Assembly (NCBI GenBank): GCA_035645555.1 | Contig: DASQMI010000057.1 | Span: 1 to 25,942, forward strand | Direction: 5' to 3' | Source of the DNA: Lysobacter_F sp035645555 | GTDB taxonomy: Bacteria > Pseudomonadota > Gammaproteobacteria > Xanthomonadales > Xanthomonadaceae | Length of the DNA stretch: 25,942 bases | In this document: positions 7,871-14,273 of the stretch, in pieces | Position numbering within the stretch: position 1 is the first letter of the stretch | How the letters are laid out: each line of letters starts with the position of its first letter | Made by a program: the position numbers and the translations under genes | The notes under the pieces: model-generated | Told to the model about the DNA's origin: nothing | The model's database searches: none | The model's input: only the letters and a program-made list of their open reading frames with translations

Positions 7871-9337
7871 ATGACTGCACAACGCCGCCGCACCAAGATC
7901 CTCGCCACCCTCGGCCCGGCCACCGATCCGCCGGGCGTGCTGGACGCGCTGTTGCGCGCGGGCGTCGACGTGGTGCGGCTGAACTTCTCGCACGGCGATC
8001 CGTCCAGCCAGATCGCGCGCGCGCATGCGGTGCGCGAGGCGGCCAAGCGCGTCGGCGTCGAGGTCGGCATCCTCGCCGACCTGCCGGGCCCGAAGATCCG
8101 TATCGAGCGCTTCGCCGAAGGCCGGGTGCAGCTCACCGCCGGCCAGCGCTTCGACCTGATCGCGCGCGCCGATGCGCCGCCGGGCGATGCCAGCGCGGTC
8201 GGGGTGAGCTACCTCGGGCTGGTCGACGACGTCGCGCCCGGCGACGTGCTGCTGCTCGACGACGGCCTGGTGCAGCTGCGCGTGCAGAAGGTCGACGGCG
8301 ATCGGATCGTCACCGAAGTGATCAACGACGGCCCGCTGTCCGATCGCAAGGGCCTCAACAAGCTGGGCGGCGGGTTGTCGCTCGGCGCGCTCACCGACAA
8401 GGACCGCGAGCTGATCGAGGTCGCCGCCCGTATCGGGGTGGACTTCATCGCGGTGTCGTTCTGCCGCACCGGCGCGGACATGGAGGAGGCGCGGGCGATC
8501 GCCCGTGCCGCCGGCAGCGATGCGGCGCTGGTCGCCAAGATCGAGCGCGCCGAGGCGATCGAGAATCTGCACGAGATCATCGAGGCAAGCGACGTGGTGA
8601 TGGTCGCGCGCGGCGATCTCGGCGTGGAGATCGGCGATGCCGAGCTGCCCGGGCTGCAGAAGAAGATCATCCGCGAGGCGGTCGGCTGCAACCGCGTGGT
8701 GATCACTGCGACCCAGATGCTGCAGTCGATGGTCGACAACCCGATTCCGACACGCGCGGAGGTGCTCGACGTAGCCAACGCGGTGATCGACGGCACCGAT
8801 GCGGTGATGCTGTCGCAGGAAACCGCCGCGGGCCGCTACCCGATCCGCGCGGTGGAGGCGATGGCGCGCATCTGCCTCGGTGCCGAGCGTCAGTTCGACC
8901 ATGACACCGACTTCGAGGCGGCGCCGCGCAACCTGCAGCGCGCCGACCAGGCGATCGCGATGGCGGCGATGTTCCTGACCGAACACATCGGCGTGCGCGC
9001 GATCGTCGCGCTGACCGAATCCGGCGGCACCGCGCGCTTTCTGTCGCGGTTCCGCTCGGCCGCGCCGATCTACGCGTTCTCCCGCCACGAGGGCGCGCGC
9101 CGCAAGATGGCGCTGATGCGCGACGTGTATCCGATCGACTTCGACAGCCGCGGGCTCGCCGCCAGCGCGGCCGCGCGCAGCGCCGCCAAGCGGCTGTTCG
9201 ACTTCGGCTTCCTCGCCGAGGGCGACCGGCTGATCTTCACCAGCGGCGACACCATGGAGCGCCACGGCGCCACCAACACGCTGCGGCTGCTGCAGGTCGG
9301 TCCGGACGGCAAGGCCGAAGGGCTCGGCGAGCTCTGA
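7871..9337 (+). CDS. pyk: Pyruvate kinase
   Basis: This enzyme converts phosphoenolpyruvate and ADP to pyruvate and ATP, the last step of glycolysis. The 488-residue protein opens with TKILATLGPAT (8-18) and has LNFSHG (37-42). It carries the catalytic Lys223 in VAKIERAEAIEN, the metal-binding ARGDLGVE (246-253), ITATQML (279-285) and MLSQETA (313-319). The C-terminal regulatory domain, about 345-488, is complete. It begins with ATG at 7871 and lacks a clear Shine-Dalgarno sequence. It resembles the PykA class by general appearance, and the allosteric effector cannot be read from the sequence. A REP-like repeat array begins 35 bp after its stop. Confidence 0.96.
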   Translation: MTAQRRRTKILATLGPATDPPGVLDALLRAGVDVVRLNFSHGDPSSQIARAHAVREAAKRVGVEVGILADLPGPKIRIERFAEGRVQLTAGQRFDLIARADAPPGDASAVGVSYLGLVDDVAPGDVLLLDDGLVQLRVQKVDGDRIVTEVINDGPLSDRKGLNKLGGGLSLGALTDKDRELIEVAARIGVDFIAVSFCRTGADMEEARAIARAAGSDAALVAKIERAEAIENLHEIIEASDVVMVARGDLGVEIGDAELPGLQKKIIREAVGCNRVVITATQMLQSMVDNPIPTRAEVLDVANAVIDGTDAVMLSQETAAGRYPIRAVEAMARICLGAERQFDHDTDFEAAPRNLQRADQAIAMAAMFLTEHIGVRAIVALTESGGTARFLSRFRSAAPIYAFSRHEGARRKMALMRDVYPIDFDSRGLAASAAARSAAKRLFDFGFLAEGDRLIFTSGDTMERHGATNTLRLLQVGPDGKAEGLGEL

Positions 9338-9676
9338 CGCGGCGTCCCACGTGCTTTCTGGATTGGCGTGCCGTAGGAGCGGCTTCAGCCGACGACCCCT
9401 GCCCGGATTGGCGTCCTGTAGGAGCGGCTTCAGCCGCGACCTTGCCCCCGGATTGTCTGCCTGTAGGAGCGGCTTCAGCCGCGACCTCGCCCCGGATTGT
9501 CTGCCAGTGGAAGCGGCTTCAGCGGCGATCGTGGTCGGATACCTAACCTGGTCGCGGCTAAAGCCGCTCCTACAGGGGCCCTACCGATGCCGCGACGGCA
9601 GGTCGCGGCACACGGCGCGGGTTGGGCTAACCCCTTGATTCCGCGGCATTGAATACGTCTACACGGTCGCGCCGGC
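9338..9676. repeat. REP-like GTAG palindromic repeat array filling the pyk-fba gap
   Basis: This long intergenic stretch holds no credible gene. Three units carry GTAGGAGCGGCTTCAGCCG at 9373-9391, 9418-9436 and 9463-9481. A fourth, degraded unit is at 9507-9530, and one inverted copy lies at 9551-9575 (reverse complement GTAGGAGCGGCTTTAGCC). The four direct units are spaced 45, 45 and 44 bp apart. The linkers are also conserved (CCCGGATTG, then GCG or TCTG), so the array is a 45-bp tandem duplication. The core GCGGCTTCAGCCGC is self-complementary, and the inverted fifth copy could pair with any direct copy. GTAG heads recall the SMAG/REP elements of Stenotrophomonas. No RAYT transposase is in the window. 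Confidence 0.85.
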
Positions 9677-9682
9677 TATAAT
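9677..9682 (+). promoter_or_regulatory. Consensus -10 (TATAAT) of fba
   Basis: A perfect TATAAT lies 33 nt before the fba ATG, in GC-rich surroundings and just after the repeat array. TTGAAT at 9649-9654 is 22 bp away, too far for a normal -35. The implied leader of about 27 nt contains AAGGA at 9707-9711. Confidence 0.6.
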
Positions 9683-9715
9683 CCGGGGCTTTCCCAGCCG
9701 CTCCCCAAGGACCCC

Positions 9716-10726
9716 ATGAGCATCGACCAGCTTGCCGAAATCGCCCGCGCCATGGTCGCGCCGGGCAAGGGCATCATCGCGATCGACGAGTCCACGAGCA
9801 CCATCGCCAAGCGCTTCCAGGCGGTGAACGTGGAGAACACCGAGGAGAACCGCCGCGCCTACCGCGAGCTGCTGCTGACGACGCCGAAGCTCGGCGAGTA
9901 CATCTCGGGCGCGATCCTGTTCGACGAGACGATCCGCCAGTCCACCCGCGACGGCGTGCCCTTCACCAAGGTGATGATGGAGAACGGCATCATCCCGGGC
10001 ATCAAGGTCGACAAGGGTCCGCAGCCGCTGGCCGGCTTCCCGGGCGAGGTCGTCACCGAGGGCCTCGATGGCCTGCGTGACCGGCTGAAGGAATACGCCC
10101 AGCTCGGCGCCCGCTTCGCCAAGTGGCGCGCGGTGATCCACATCGGCGACGACATGCCGTCGGGCACCTGCATCGAGGCCAACTGCCACGCGCTCGCGCG
10201 CTATGCCGCGCTGTGCCAGGAGCAGGGCCTGGTGCCGATGGTGGAGCCGGAAGTGCTCATGGACGGCGAGCACGACATCGAGACCTGCTACGAGGTCACC
10301 GAGGTCACGCTGCGTTCGCTGTTCGATTCGCTGTACCAGCACAACGTGATGTTGGAGGGCACGATCCTGAAGGCGTCGATGGTGCTGCCGGGCAAGGACA
10401 GCGGCGAGAAGGCCTCGGTCGAGGAAGTGGCCGAAAGCACGCTGATGTGCCTGAAGTCGGCGGTGCCGGCGATCCTGCCGGGCATCGTGTTCCTGTCCGG
10501 CGGCCAGAGCGACGAGGAGGCCACCGCGCACCTCAACGCGATGAACCAGATGGGTCCGAACCCGTGGCCGCTGTCGTTCTCCTACGGCCGCGCGATGCAG
10601 CAGGCCGCGCTCAAGCTGTGGGCGCAGGACATGAAGGCCAACTGGGCCAAGGCGCAGGAGACCGTGTACGCGCGTGCGCGCGACAACGGCCTGGCCGCGC
10701 TCGGGCAGTGGAAGAAGGCGGCTTGA
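9716..10726 (+). CDS. fba: Class I fructose-bisphosphate aldolase
   Basis: This enzyme reversibly cleaves fructose-1,6-bisphosphate into glyceraldehyde-3-phosphate and dihydroxyacetone phosphate through a Schiff base. The 336 residues align by eye with the class I enzymes known from animals and plants. They include AIDESTSTIAKRF (22-34), FAKWRAV with Lys137, MVEPEVL (175-181) and the Schiff-base lysine Lys219 in GTILKASMVLPG. FLSGGQSDEEA and the WPLSFSYGRA motif complete the barrel. Most enteric gammaproteobacteria rely mainly on a class II enzyme, so class I here fits a xanthomonad lineage. The C-terminus ends QWKKAA, without the YxxxY-type tail of the animal enzymes. The ATG at 9716 is preceded by AAGGA. 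A terminator follows closely. Confidence 0.96.
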   Translation: MSIDQLAEIARAMVAPGKGIIAIDESTSTIAKRFQAVNVENTEENRRAYRELLLTTPKLGEYISGAILFDETIRQSTRDGVPFTKVMMENGIIPGIKVDKGPQPLAGFPGEVVTEGLDGLRDRLKEYAQLGARFAKWRAVIHIGDDMPSGTCIEANCHALARYAALCQEQGLVPMVEPEVLMDGEHDIETCYEVTEVTLRSLFDSLYQHNVMLEGTILKASMVLPGKDSGEKASVEEVAESTLMCLKSAVPAILPGIVFLSGGQSDEEATAHLNAMNQMGPNPWPLSFSYGRAMQQAALKLWAQDMKANWAKAQETVYARARDNGLAALGQWKKAA

Positions 10727-10748
10727 CCGCCTTCGCCACGCGATCGAG

Positions 10749-10778
10749 AAACGCCGGCGCAAGCCGGCGTTTTTCTTT
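10749..10778. terminator. Intrinsic terminator after fba
   Basis: A 10-bp stem, AAACGCCGGC (10749-10758) with its complement at 10763-10772, closes the loop GCAA and runs into a T-rich tract (TTTTTCTTT). The stop codon of the convergent DUF6498 gene lies 3 bp away, so it may serve both directions. Confidence 0.9.
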
Positions 10779-10780
10779 GC

Positions 10781-11386
10781 TCAGCCGGTGGCGGTGCGCA
10801 GCGCGGCGCGCTCGGCGATGCGGCGGTCGACGACGTCGAACAGCACGTCCGACGCGGTCTTGAGCAGGGTGAACAACGTCAGCATCCAGGCGCCGGTGCT
10901 GTGGGCGCCGAGCAGGATCGCCAGGTGCATCGGCACCACCCGCAGGTACGGCGTGAACATCAGCGCGCCGAGATTCGGCACCCCCTTCAGGTCTGCGGCG
11001 TGCTGCGCGGCGTAGGTCGCACGCTGCGACAGCACGAACGACACCCCGCAGGCGAGCAGGATCGCCGCGTCGAGCACGCTGCCGACCCGGTGCTGGTTGA
11101 GGAGGAACACCAGGTAGCCGAAGTGGAAGAAGCCGTAGTGCACGGCGAAGAAGTTCGCGGTGGACCGCTTGCCGCTGTCGTCTTCCGGCACCCGCTTGCC
11201 GTTGGAAGTAAAACCCTCGGTACTGAAGCGCACCAGCGCCAGCATCCGCTTGCGCGCGTACACGCCGATCACCACGCTCTGGATCCAGTACGGCCACAGC
11301 AGCCAGCCGGCGTCCCAGTCGAGCAGCAGCGCGGCCGCCAGCGTCACCGTGTTGGCGAGCAGCAGGTGGCCGATCGATGGACTCAC
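10781..11386 (-). CDS. DUF6498-type integral membrane protein
   Basis: The 201-residue product has about five or six hydrophobic segments. It starts with HLLLANTVTLAAALLLDWDAGWLLWPYWIQSVVIG, and the LLWPYWIQSVVIG part resembles the signature of the DUF6498 family (recognised by eye). Two aromatic and His-rich stretches, FFAVHYGFFHFGYLVFLL and MHLAILLGAHS, could bind metal or cofactor, but no such role is documented to my knowledge. The ATG at 11386 overlaps the stop of the macrodomain gene by 4 bp (ATGA), so the two are probably co-translated. The function is unknown. Confidence 0.8.
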   Translation of the reverse strand: MSPSIGHLLLANTVTLAAALLLDWDAGWLLWPYWIQSVVIGVYARKRMLALVRFSTEGFTSNGKRVPEDDSGKRSTANFFAVHYGFFHFGYLVFLLNQHRVGSVLDAAILLACGVSFVLSQRATYAAQHAADLKGVPNLGALMFTPYLRVVPMHLAILLGAHSTGAWMLTLFTLLKTASDVLFDVVDRRIAERAALRTATG

Positions 11387-11907
11387 GCGCTCGGCCCGCG
11401 CAGCGCGGCGCGGTAGCGCTGCGCCATCGTGCTGTCGAACGCGCAGAAGATCACCCGCTCCGGCAGCGCGGCCGACCAGCGCAGCACGGTGTCGATGGCG
11501 AGCGGCACCGCGCGCTCGGGCGGAAAACCGTAGGCGCCGCAGCTGATCGCCGGAAACGCGATCGAATGCACGCCGTGCTCGGCGGCGAGCGCGAGGCAGC
11601 TGCGGTAGCAGGACGCCAGCAGTTCATCCTCGCCGTCGGTGCCGCCGCGCCAGACCGGGCCGACCGTGTGGATGACATGGCGCGCGAGCAGGCGGTGGCC
11701 GCGGGTGATGCGTGCATCGCCGGTGGCGCAGCGCACGTTCGGGGCGATCTCGGGCAGCGCGCGGCATTCGGCCAGCAGGCCGGGACCGGCGGCGCGATGG
11801 ATGGCGCCGTCGACGCCGGCGCCGCCGAGCAGGGTCTCGTTGGCGGCGTTGACGATCGCGTCCACCGCGAGCGCGGTGATGTCCGCCTGGACCACTTCGA
11901 TGCGCAT
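11383..11907 (-). CDS. Macrodomain protein, probable O-acetyl-ADP-ribose deacetylase
   Basis: The 174-residue protein is a single YmdB-like macrodomain that binds ADP-ribose, and many relatives hydrolyse O-acetyl-ADP-ribose or mono-ADP-ribose esters. Key motifs are QADIT (7-11), IVNAAN (18-23), the loop GGAGVDGAIHRAAG (28-41), GDARITRG (63-70), VIHTVGPVW and FPAISCGAYGFP. These are the adenine, ribose and diphosphate contacts of the family. An upstream GTG at 11913 is possible, but the ATG at 11907 has GAGGG 5 nt before it and is preferred. The coupled DUF6498 membrane gene downstream suggests a shared task, which is not known. A 14-bp palindrome lies in the upstream region. Confidence 0.92.
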   Translation of the reverse strand: MRIEVVQADITALAVDAIVNAANETLLGGAGVDGAIHRAAGPGLLAECRALPEIAPNVRCATGDARITRGHRLLARHVIHTVGPVWRGGTDGEDELLASCYRSCLALAAEHGVHSIAFPAISCGAYGFPPERAVPLAIDTVLRWSAALPERVIFCAFDSTMAQRYRAALRGPSA

Positions 11908-11936
11908 GGCCACCCTCGCCGGGAAGCTCTGCTGCC

Positions 11937-11962
11937 GTTGTAGCAGACCCGGACGCGTCCGG
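11937..11962 (-). promoter_or_regulatory. Extended -10 and 14-bp palindrome before the macrodomain gene
   Basis: On the minus strand TGCTACAAC (11945-11937) fits an extended -10 element. Three bp upstream lies CCGGACGCGTCCGG (11949-11962), a perfect 14-bp palindrome occupying the -10/-35 spacer, where a dimeric repressor would act. This is inferred from position only. Confidence 0.4.
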
Positions 11963-11980
11963 CGAGCCGCAGGTCGCCGA

Positions 11981-12949
11981 TCAGCCGGCGCCGCCCTCGA
12001 GCTGCGCCAGCCAGTCGTCGTCGGAACCCTCGGCGACGCCCTCGAACAGGAACGTGCTGAGGTAGCGTTCGCCGGTGTCGGGCAGCATCGCCAGGATCAC
12101 CGCACCCGGCTGCGCGCGGCGCGCCACGTCGAGCGCCGCGGCGACGGTGGCGCCGGCGGAGATGCCGACGAACACACCTTCCTCCTGCGCCAGCCGACGC
12201 GCGGTGTCGCGCGCCAGCACCTCGTCGACCGGCACGATCTCGTCGGCGACCTCGCGGTTCAGCACCTCCGGCACGAAGTCCGGCGTCCAGCCCTGGATCT
12301 TGTGCGGCTGCCATGGATTGCCGGTCAGCAGCGCGGCGCCGGCCGGCTCGCAGGCGGTGATCCGCACTTCCGGCCGCGCCAGCTGCAGCATCTCGCCGAC
12401 GCCGGTCAGGGTGCCGCCGGTGCCCCAGCCGGTGACGAAATGATCGAGCCGGCGACCGGCGAAGTCCTGCAGGATCTCCGCCGCGGTCGTGCTGCGGTGG
12501 AACGCCGGGTTGGCCGGATTGACGAACTGCCGCGCCAGGAACCAGCCGTGCTTCCGCGCCAGTTCCTCCGCCCGCCGCACCATGCCGCTGCCGCGCTCGG
12601 CGGCCGGCGTGAGGATCACCTTGGCGCCGTACGCGCGCATCAGCTTGCGGCGTTCGATCGAAAACGTCTCGCTCATCACCGCGACGAACCGGTAGCCGCG
12701 CGCGGCGCACACCATCGCCAGCGCGATGCCGGTGTTGCCCGACGTCGCCTCGACCACGGTGTCGCCGGGTTTCAGCAGCCCGCGTGCTTCGGCGTCGAGG
12801 ACGATGGCGAGCGCCAGCCGGTCCTTGACCGAGCCGCCGGGGTTGAACCCCTCGACCTTGGCGTACAGGGTGATGTGCTCCGGCGCGATACGGTGCAGGC
12901 GCACGACCGGGGTGCGGCCGATGGTGTCGAGGATGCTGTCGAGGATCAT
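11981..12949 (-). CDS. cysK: Cysteine synthase (O-acetylserine sulfhydrylase), CysK type
   Basis: This PLP enzyme makes cysteine from O-acetylserine and sulfide. The 322-residue protein has the PLP lysine at Lys42 in NPGGSVKDR (36-44). The substrate loop EATSGNTGIAL is at 68-78, with SIERRKLMRAYGAKVILTP near 97-115. The phosphate-binding GTGGTLTGVGEM and the C-terminal GISAGATVAAAL segment are present. No CBS or ACT domain follows, so it is not a cystathionine beta-synthase with a regulatory tail. The frame extends far upstream, but homology starts at the ATG at 12949, preceded by GGGAG 8 nt away. It is separated by 73 bp from the macrodomain gene and is probably transcribed on its own. CysM cannot be fully excluded. 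Confidence 0.92.
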   Translation of the reverse strand: MILDSILDTIGRTPVVRLHRIAPEHITLYAKVEGFNPGGSVKDRLALAIVLDAEARGLLKPGDTVVEATSGNTGIALAMVCAARGYRFVAVMSETFSIERRKLMRAYGAKVILTPAAERGSGMVRRAEELARKHGWFLARQFVNPANPAFHRSTTAAEILQDFAGRRLDHFVTGWGTGGTLTGVGEMLQLARPEVRITACEPAGAALLTGNPWQPHKIQGWTPDFVPEVLNREVADEIVPVDEVLARDTARRLAQEEGVFVGISAGATVAAALDVARRAQPGAVILAMLPDTGERYLSTFLFEGVAEGSDDDWLAQLEGGAG

Positions 12950-12965
12950 GGCGGGCACTCCCGTG

Positions 12966-12993
12966 GGCTGGGTGACTAACGTTGCACCCAGCC
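12966..12993 (-). promoter_or_regulatory. Inverted repeat upstream of cysK
   Basis: GGCTGGGTG (12966-12974) and CACCCAGCC (12985-12993) are perfect 9-bp arms around a 10-bp centre containing AACGTT. The element begins 17 bp before the cysK start. It may be an operator or a leader hairpin. No known regulator site is matched. Confidence 0.4.
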
Positions 12994-13057
12994 TGCACCC
13001 GCGTCGAGCACGGGCCGATGACAGGTCGCGCGCCGGTGGCTCCACGGCATGACCGAT

Positions 13058-13115
13058 GGCGGGTTCGCGTCTGGCCTGCGGCCGGGTAACCTCGTCGCTG
13101 CGCGACGAGCCCGCC
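13058..13115 (+). other. Structured region upstream of the RND operon
   Basis: GGCGGGTTCG (13058-13067) can pair with CGAGCCCGCC (13106-13115) through one G-T pair. A nested 8-bp hairpin, CTCGTCGC (13091-13098) with GCGACGAG (13102-13109), shares its right arm, so the two folds exclude each other. The remainder of 12994-13199 shows no gene and no clear promoter. Confidence 0.4.
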
Positions 13116-13199
13116 GCTGCGACACTGGCCTCGCCTGCCCGCCGCACGGTGGGCGATCGCCCCCACTCCGGCCGCACCCTTCGACTCGACAGGAGCTGC

Positions 13200-14273
13200 A
13201 TGCGTTCCGACCTGCGTCTGCTGATCATTCTTCCCGGCCTGTTGGCCCTCGCCGCCTGCGGCGGTGGCAGCGGCGCACCGCCGCGCGAGGGCGACCGGCC
13301 GGTGCCGGTGACGCTGCAGGTCGTGCGCACGCAGCCGTGGTCGGACGCGCTGAGCGCGGTCGGCACGGTCAAGGCGCGCGAGTCGATCACCGTCACCGCC
13401 AAGGTCAGCGAGACCGTGCAGCGCGTGCATTTCGACAGCGGCGACCACGTGCCCGCCGGTGCGCCGCTGGTCACGCTGAGCGGACAGGCGCAGGCGGCGC
13501 AGCTGGCCGAGGCGCAGGCCGCCGCGGCCGAGGCCGAACAGCAGTACCGGCGGCTGAGCGAACTGGCCGCGCAGCGGCTGGTCGCGCGCTCGCAGCTGGA
13601 TACCCAGCGCGCCGCCCGCGATGCCGCGCGTGCGCGCGTGGCCGAGGTACGCGCGGCGATCGGCGACCGGGTGATCCGCGCGCCGTTCGCCGGCGTGCTC
13701 GGCATCCGCCAGATCAGTCCGGGCGCGCTGATCACGCCCGGCACTGCGATCGCCACGCTCGACGACGTCGGCCGCGTGTACGTCGATTTTCCGGTGCCGG
13801 AGGCGGCGCTCGCGCAGCTCGCGCCAGGCCGCCGCGTGGTGGCGCGCAGCCCGGTGTATCCGGCGCGCGCGTTCGAGGGCGAGGTCGAGGTGGTTGACGC
13901 GCGCGTGGATCCGGCGACGCGCGCGGTGACCGTGCGCGCGGCGTTCGAGAACGCCGACCGTGCGCTGCGCACCGGCATGCTGCTGGAGGTGTTGCTGCTG
14001 CAGCCCGAGCGGCAGGCGCTGGTGGTGCCGGAGATCGCGCTGGTGCAGGTTGGCACCGACACGTTCGTCTATCGTGCCAGCGCTGACGGCAGCGTCGAGC
14101 GGGTCGGCGTCAAGGTCGGCGCGCGCCGCGACGGGCGCGCGGAGATACTGTCCGGGCTGAAGCCCGGTGAGCGCATCGTGGTCGACGGCACCGGCAAGCT
14201 GCGCGAGGGCAGCAAGGTGGTCGAGGCCGGTGCGCGCACGCCGCCGGAGCGCGGGCGCGGAGCGGGCCGATGA
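13200..14273 (+). CDS. RND efflux periplasmic adaptor lipoprotein
   Basis: This is the membrane-fusion subunit that links an RND pump to an outer-membrane channel. The 357-residue protein has a lipoprotein signal with lipobox LAAC (Cys20). The first lipoyl half-motif, VSETVQRVHFDSGDHVPAGAPL, is near 75-96, followed by an alpha-helical hairpin rich in Ala, Gln and Glu (about 98-155). The second lipoyl half is VIRAPFAGVLGIRQISPGALITPG, followed by beta-barrel and membrane-proximal domains. The frame is open upstream, but the ATG at 13200 has AGGAG at 13191-13195 and begins the signal sequence. Its stop overlaps the pump gene by 4 bp (ATGA). No TolC-like gene is in the window, so the channel is presumably encoded elsewhere. 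Confidence 0.94.
   Translation: MRSDLRLLIILPGLLALAACGGGSGAPPREGDRPVPVTLQVVRTQPWSDALSAVGTVKARESITVTAKVSETVQRVHFDSGDHVPAGAPLVTLSGQAQAAQLAEAQAAAAEAEQQYRRLSELAAQRLVARSQLDTQRAARDAARARVAEVRAAIGDRVIRAPFAGVLGIRQISPGALITPGTAIATLDDVGRVYVDFPVPEAALAQLAPGRRVVARSPVYPARAFEGEVEVVDARVDPATRAVTVRAAFENADRALRTGMLLEVLLLQPERQALVVPEIALVQVGTDTFVYRASADGSVERVGVKVGARRDGRAEILSGLKPGERIVVDGTGKLREGSKVVEAGARTPPERGRGAGR

Noticed and set aside
5096..9265. 1389-codon open frame antisense to DUF3999, pgk and pyk
   Set aside because: Its product is an Arg/His/Ala/Gln-rich low-complexity string. It spans several well-supported genes on the other strand and their intergenic gaps. GC-rich third positions remove stop codons in this frame.
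9373..9530. Possible short CRISPR array
   Set aside because: The spacing is regular, but the linkers are conserved rather than unique, the repeat is a self-complementary REP core, and no cas gene is present.
9351..9638. 95-codon open frame with repeated SGFSRDLAP peptides
   Set aside because: It is a translation of the 45-bp REP-like array. The repeats explain the open frame, and there is no ribosome site or independent coding signal.
13056..13199. N-terminal extension of the RND adaptor
   Set aside because: The extension would bury the lipoprotein signal. AGGAG directly before the ATG at 13200 and the lipobox at residue 20 support the shorter form.
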